DNA of 6,768 nucleotides from Opitutaceae bacterium (GTDB lineage: Bacteria > Verrucomicrobiota > Verrucomicrobiia > Opitutales > Opitutaceae). This document shows, piece by piece, positions 4,639 through 6,768 of the stretch (position 1 is the stretch's first letter; each line of letters begins with the position of its first letter). The notes beneath the pieces were generated by a model. The model saw nothing but the letters and a program-made list of their open reading frames with translations, was not told the origin of the DNA and searched no databases. Made by a program: the position numbers and the translations under genes. The stretch covers positions 1 to 6,768 of the forward strand of contig JAIRTK010000038.1 in assembly GCA_031254955.1 (NCBI GenBank), in the 5' to 3' direction.

Positions 4639-6204
4639 TTCCGGCGCCGCCTCCAGGACGGTCAGTTTCGAGAAACTCGGGTTGTTGTTGTTGCGTTCAT
4701 TGAGCGGCACCGGGAGATGGCTCGTGCTTTCGCCGAAATCCACCGCGATTTCCCTGACGACGCCGCCCCCGCCCTGCCCGACAAGGGCGCCCTCGAAGCA
4801 GCGGCCCGCCTTGTCCAGGGTAAAGCGGGCGGTCTTTCCCTCCGGGGCGGCGGCCACGATTTTTTCAGAGTTCGAGGCGTAAACGGTTTTTCCATTCTCG
4901 AAAACCACGCGCAAAAGGAAGCTGACGCTTTCGTCCTGGTTGAAGCATGAGGCGCGGTCGAAATGCAGCCGCAGGGTCGCGTCCTTTTTAAGCGCCAGCC
5001 CGCGCGCCCCGGTGAAAACCGCCACAAGCCAGTTGGGGCCGCCGTAGTAGGCCGGCGAGGCGTAGTCGGCCTTGGGTTTCAGGTTCGCCGTCGGGCGGGT
5101 GGGTTCCGGGGCGGCGGCGGCGGGCGCGGGCCGAGCGGGTTCCGCGGGCCGCGCCTCCGCGCCGGGGAAGATTTTCAGGCTGTTGAATCGGACATCGGCC
5201 TTGGGGTTTTTGTTGAGGCTCCACGTCCCGCGACCGTAGGCCAGCGAGGATTCACCGAAATCGACCGACACTTCCTTCAACTCGCCCAGCCCGGAGACGG
5301 CGGCCTCGAACCAGCCGTCCTTGTGTTCCATGATGACGACATCCCCTTTGCGGCGGGCGACATCAGGGTTGTTGGTGAGAAACACGGTGCCGCCGGTTTT
5401 GAACACGAGGCGGCAGAGGAAATTCTGCGCCGGGGACGTTTTGGCGTCGCCGCGATAAATCGAGTTCGCGTCGTAGCCGAGCCTGACGACGGCGCCCCCG
5501 CCGACGCTTTTTCCCTGCGCGTCGTGCCAGGTGGCGACCACCCAGTTTGGCCCGCCGTAATACGCGGGGAAGCCGAGGGAAACCGGCTCCCATTTGCCGG
5601 GGCCGGCGGCGTTGTCGCTGTCGCTGTCGCCACCGGCGCCGGCGCCGGCGCGCGCCGGGATGAAGCGGATGGAGGTGAAGCGGGGGTCGTTGGCGTTGCC
5701 GGGGTTCAGATTGCCCGCGGTGTAGTGGACGGTTTCCTTTCCGTAATCCACCGCGGCGTCCGTGAGCACGCCGCCGCGCGGCAGCAGCCCCTCGAAGACG
5801 CGGCCCTTTTTTTGCATCAGGATCGCGCCGGGTTTGCTGGCGGCGACTTCCTGGGAATTGGTGAGGAAAACGAACCGCCCGTCCAGTTGCGCCCTCAGCA
5901 GGAAATGGGGGCCGGAGCCGGCGACGTAGGGCGAAACGGAATCAAAGCCCAACTGGACGATGGCGCGCGCCAGGCGGACTTTTCGCATCTGGATCGCGGG
6001 CCAGCCGGCGGCCTGCCAGTTCAGGCCGCCCCAGTTCTCGATGTCCAGAAACGTGTGGTCGGTTTCCAAGGCGGCGCTTTCGCCCGCATGGAGCGTGCAG
6101 CCCGGGCCGAAGCCGCCGCCAACGCCGGCGGACGCCAGCGCGAGCAGGGCGCACAGGACGGCGCCGCGAAGGGCCGCCCGGTTTGATGGTTGGATTGTTT
6201 TCAT
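4636..6204 (-). CDS. Exported protein with three copies of an unrecognised domain
   Basis: I do not recognise this 522-residue protein. Residues 1 to about 40 are a signal peptide (basic MKTIQPSNRAALR, hydrophobic core about 14-28); cleavage after ASA (26) or LHA (40) is plausible. C36 does not sit in a proper lipobox. The rest is three diverged copies of one domain: about 48-183, 206-347 and 380-518. Shared landmarks are AYYGGPNW (copies 2 and 3; WGGLNW in copy 1), (V/L)(Q/R)L(G/H)(F/Y)D, then an FLTNxxxVA-like turn (SNSEKIVA in copy 3), a GxxFE motif, VD(F/Y)G(E/K) and a closing Asn-rich N(N/D)PxFxSL-type segment. Alternating hydrophobics suggest beta-sandwich domains, perhaps for binding; no catalytic signature is visible. 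A Gly/Asp linker (186-205) and a Pro/Ala linker (349-373) separate the copies. The frame stays open upstream to 6420, but that part reads like non-coding DNA, so I chose the ATG at 6204, which has only a weak AGAAAG upstream. Confidence 0.88.
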   Translation of the reverse strand: MKTIQPSNRAALRGAVLCALLALASAGVGGGFGPGCTLHAGESAALETDHTFLDIENWGGLNWQAAGWPAIQMRKVRLARAIVQLGFDSVSPYVAGSGPHFLLRAQLDGRFVFLTNSQEVAASKPGAILMQKKGRVFEGLLPRGGVLTDAAVDYGKETVHYTAGNLNPGNANDPRFTSIRFIPARAGAGAGGDSDSDNAAGPGKWEPVSLGFPAYYGGPNWVVATWHDAQGKSVGGGAVVRLGYDANSIYRGDAKTSPAQNFLCRLVFKTGGTVFLTNNPDVARRKGDVVIMEHKDGWFEAAVSGLGELKEVSVDFGESSLAYGRGTWSLNKNPKADVRFNSLKIFPGAEARPAEPARPAPAAAAPEPTRPTANLKPKADYASPAYYGGPNWLVAVFTGARGLALKKDATLRLHFDRASCFNQDESVSFLLRVVFENGKTVYASNSEKIVAAAPEGKTARFTLDKAGRCFEGALVGQGGGGVVREIAVDFGESTSHLPVPLNERNNNNPSFSKLTVLEAAPE

Positions 6205-6419
6205 GTCGCGAGCTTTCTGTTTTCTGTGGATTTTTCCAATGTGAGGAGGCGCGGGAGCATGGAGAAGACGCCGCGCATTCGACGCCAAAGGCGGGAACGC
6301 CGCAAAGAATAAAATAAAACGAGCGACGCGACAACGGGCGCCTCTCAATGATTTCTCAAAACACGGCGCGCGGACACCGACGATTTTCCCCCCCCGCTGC
6401 CGCGCCGCGCCGCCGCGCA

Positions 6420-6451
6420 ATCCCGTAGCCCCGCAACCCCGTAGCCGCGCA
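6420..6451. repeat. 16-bp tandem repeat, two copies
   Basis: Two adjacent 16-bp units (6420-6435 and 6436-6451) match at 14 of 16 positions and share the core CCCCGTAGCC or TCCCGTAGCC. A GC-rich stretch with short self-complementarity (CGCGCC-GA-GGCGCG) follows. The function is unknown. Confidence 0.6.
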
Positions 6452-6509
6452 GCCGCGCCGAGGCGCGCGGGGTGCGGGCATGGTGCCGTTTCCGCGCGGC
6501 GGCGGCGGC

Positions 6510-6536
6510 GTTTTTCACCGGGTGTTTTTCACCGGG
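6510..6536. repeat. 13-bp perfect direct repeat, 14-bp period
   Basis: GTTTTTCACCGGG occurs at 6510-6522 and again at 6524-6536, one base apart. It lies about 306 bp upstream of the exported-protein start. Paired direct repeats of this size can be binding sites for a dimeric regulator, but the 14-bp period is not a whole helical turn and the distance is large. It could equally be replication slippage. Confidence 0.55.
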
Positions 6537-6681
6537 CCACATCCAGTCGCATCCCGCCTGTTCAACGGGGCGCAACTCCAAGCGGCGCCTACCCTTTCTC
6601 ACTGGGGTTACGCGATGCGCCGCCCGACAGGGAGTGCGATGGCATGTTTCTGTCGCATGGGAAATGGCAGTTTGGCGCGGG

Positions 6682-6714
6682 AGCGCCGGTAGGGAGGCCT
6701 CTCCGAGGCCTCCG
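6682..6714 (+). repeat. REP-like palindrome, copy D
   Basis: All 33 bases are identical to copy A at 3881-3913. The GTAG head is at 6689-6692, the stem arms at 6693-6700 and 6706-6713, and the loop CTCCG at 6701-6705. Exact identity 2.8 kb away in another intergenic region, with different flanking sequence, shows a dispersed family and not a local duplication. Confidence 0.8.
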
Positions 6715-6768
6715 CCGAACGGAGAAAAAAATTTGGCATTTCATAGGCGCTCGCGGCGTTTTCACGGA

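Larger units (their letters stand above)
6205..6768. other. 564-bp gene-free region upstream of the exported-protein gene
   Basis: I find no supportable gene here. The region holds the leader and promoter area of the exported-protein gene, including an A/T-rich tract at 6306-6319 within GC-rich DNA, a 16-bp tandem repeat (6420-6451), a 13-bp direct repeat (6510-6536) and one REP-like palindrome (6682-6714). No clear -35/-10 pair could be fixed. The right edge (6715-6768) carries an A-run on the plus strand and no recognisable gene end. Confidence 0.65.

Noticed and set aside
6090..6104. Lipoprotein signal (C36 of the exported protein)
   Set aside because: The residues before the cysteine are GFGPG, not a lipobox, and the cysteine lies too far past the hydrophobic core. 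An ordinary signal peptidase site is more likely.
6205..6420. In-frame N-terminal extension of the exported protein starting at 6420
   Set aside because: The extension would add 72 Arg/Cys-rich residues ahead of a clean signal peptide. It reads like translated non-coding DNA and has no Shine-Dalgarno, so the start at 6204 is preferred.
6585..6592. Further GTAG (CTAC on plus at 6589-6592) as another REP copy
   Set aside because: Only a 5-bp stem with a long loop can be drawn beside it, and the sequence does not match either hairpin class.
6613..6768. Possible C-terminal end of another minus-strand gene entering from the right edge
   Set aside because: One frame is open to the edge, but it runs straight through the REP-like palindrome (giving an EASERPPYRR-type translation) and shows no domain. 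There is too little sequence to support a gene.

Overview
The window is GC-rich and gene-dense. Every gene I can support reads leftward on the minus strand. Alanine-rich secreted proteins, a two-component pair with a large periplasmic sensor, a secreted glycosidase-like protein and GTAG-headed palindromic repeats suggest a free-living or gut Gram-negative bacterium. A verrucomicrobial (Opitutaceae-like) origin is my best guess, but it rests on style, not on a diagnostic gene.

Layout from right to left, which is the direction of transcription. (1) 6205-6768 is non-coding. It holds one REP-like palindrome (6682-6714), a 13-bp direct repeat (6510-6536) and a 16-bp tandem repeat (6420-6451). (2) 4636-6204 encodes a 522-residue exported protein made almost entirely of three divergent copies of one domain of about 135-140 residues, which I do not recognise. 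(3) 3862-4635 has no gene. It holds a candidate MITE-like element with 18-bp inverted ends (4361-4638), two further stem-loops and a cluster of three REP-like palindromes (3881-4057), one of which lies 19 bases from the next start codon. (4) 2512-3861 encodes an exported clan GH-A-type TIM-barrel glycosidase-like protein whose N-terminal presequence and linker are built from short tandem DNA repeats. (5) 684-2525 encodes a membrane sensor histidine kinase whose start overlaps the glycosidase gene by 14 bp. (6) 1-635 encodes an OmpR-type response regulator that runs off the left edge.

Genes 4-6 look like one transcription unit: an exported carbohydrate-active protein, the kinase and the regulator, in that order. 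The arrangement suggests that the kinase senses something in the envelope linked to the glycosidase (its substrate, product or the protein itself), and that the regulator controls a matching regulon. That functional link is inference. The triple-domain exported protein may belong to the same biology, but 774 bp of repeat-rich DNA separates it and it is probably transcribed separately.

The most unusual items are the triplicated unknown domain, the GTAG-headed REP-like family with an inverted pair, the TIR-bounded element that abuts a stop codon, the tandem-repeat origin of the glycosidase presequence, and a surplus of ATTATA/TATAAT hexamers in otherwise GC-rich coding DNA.
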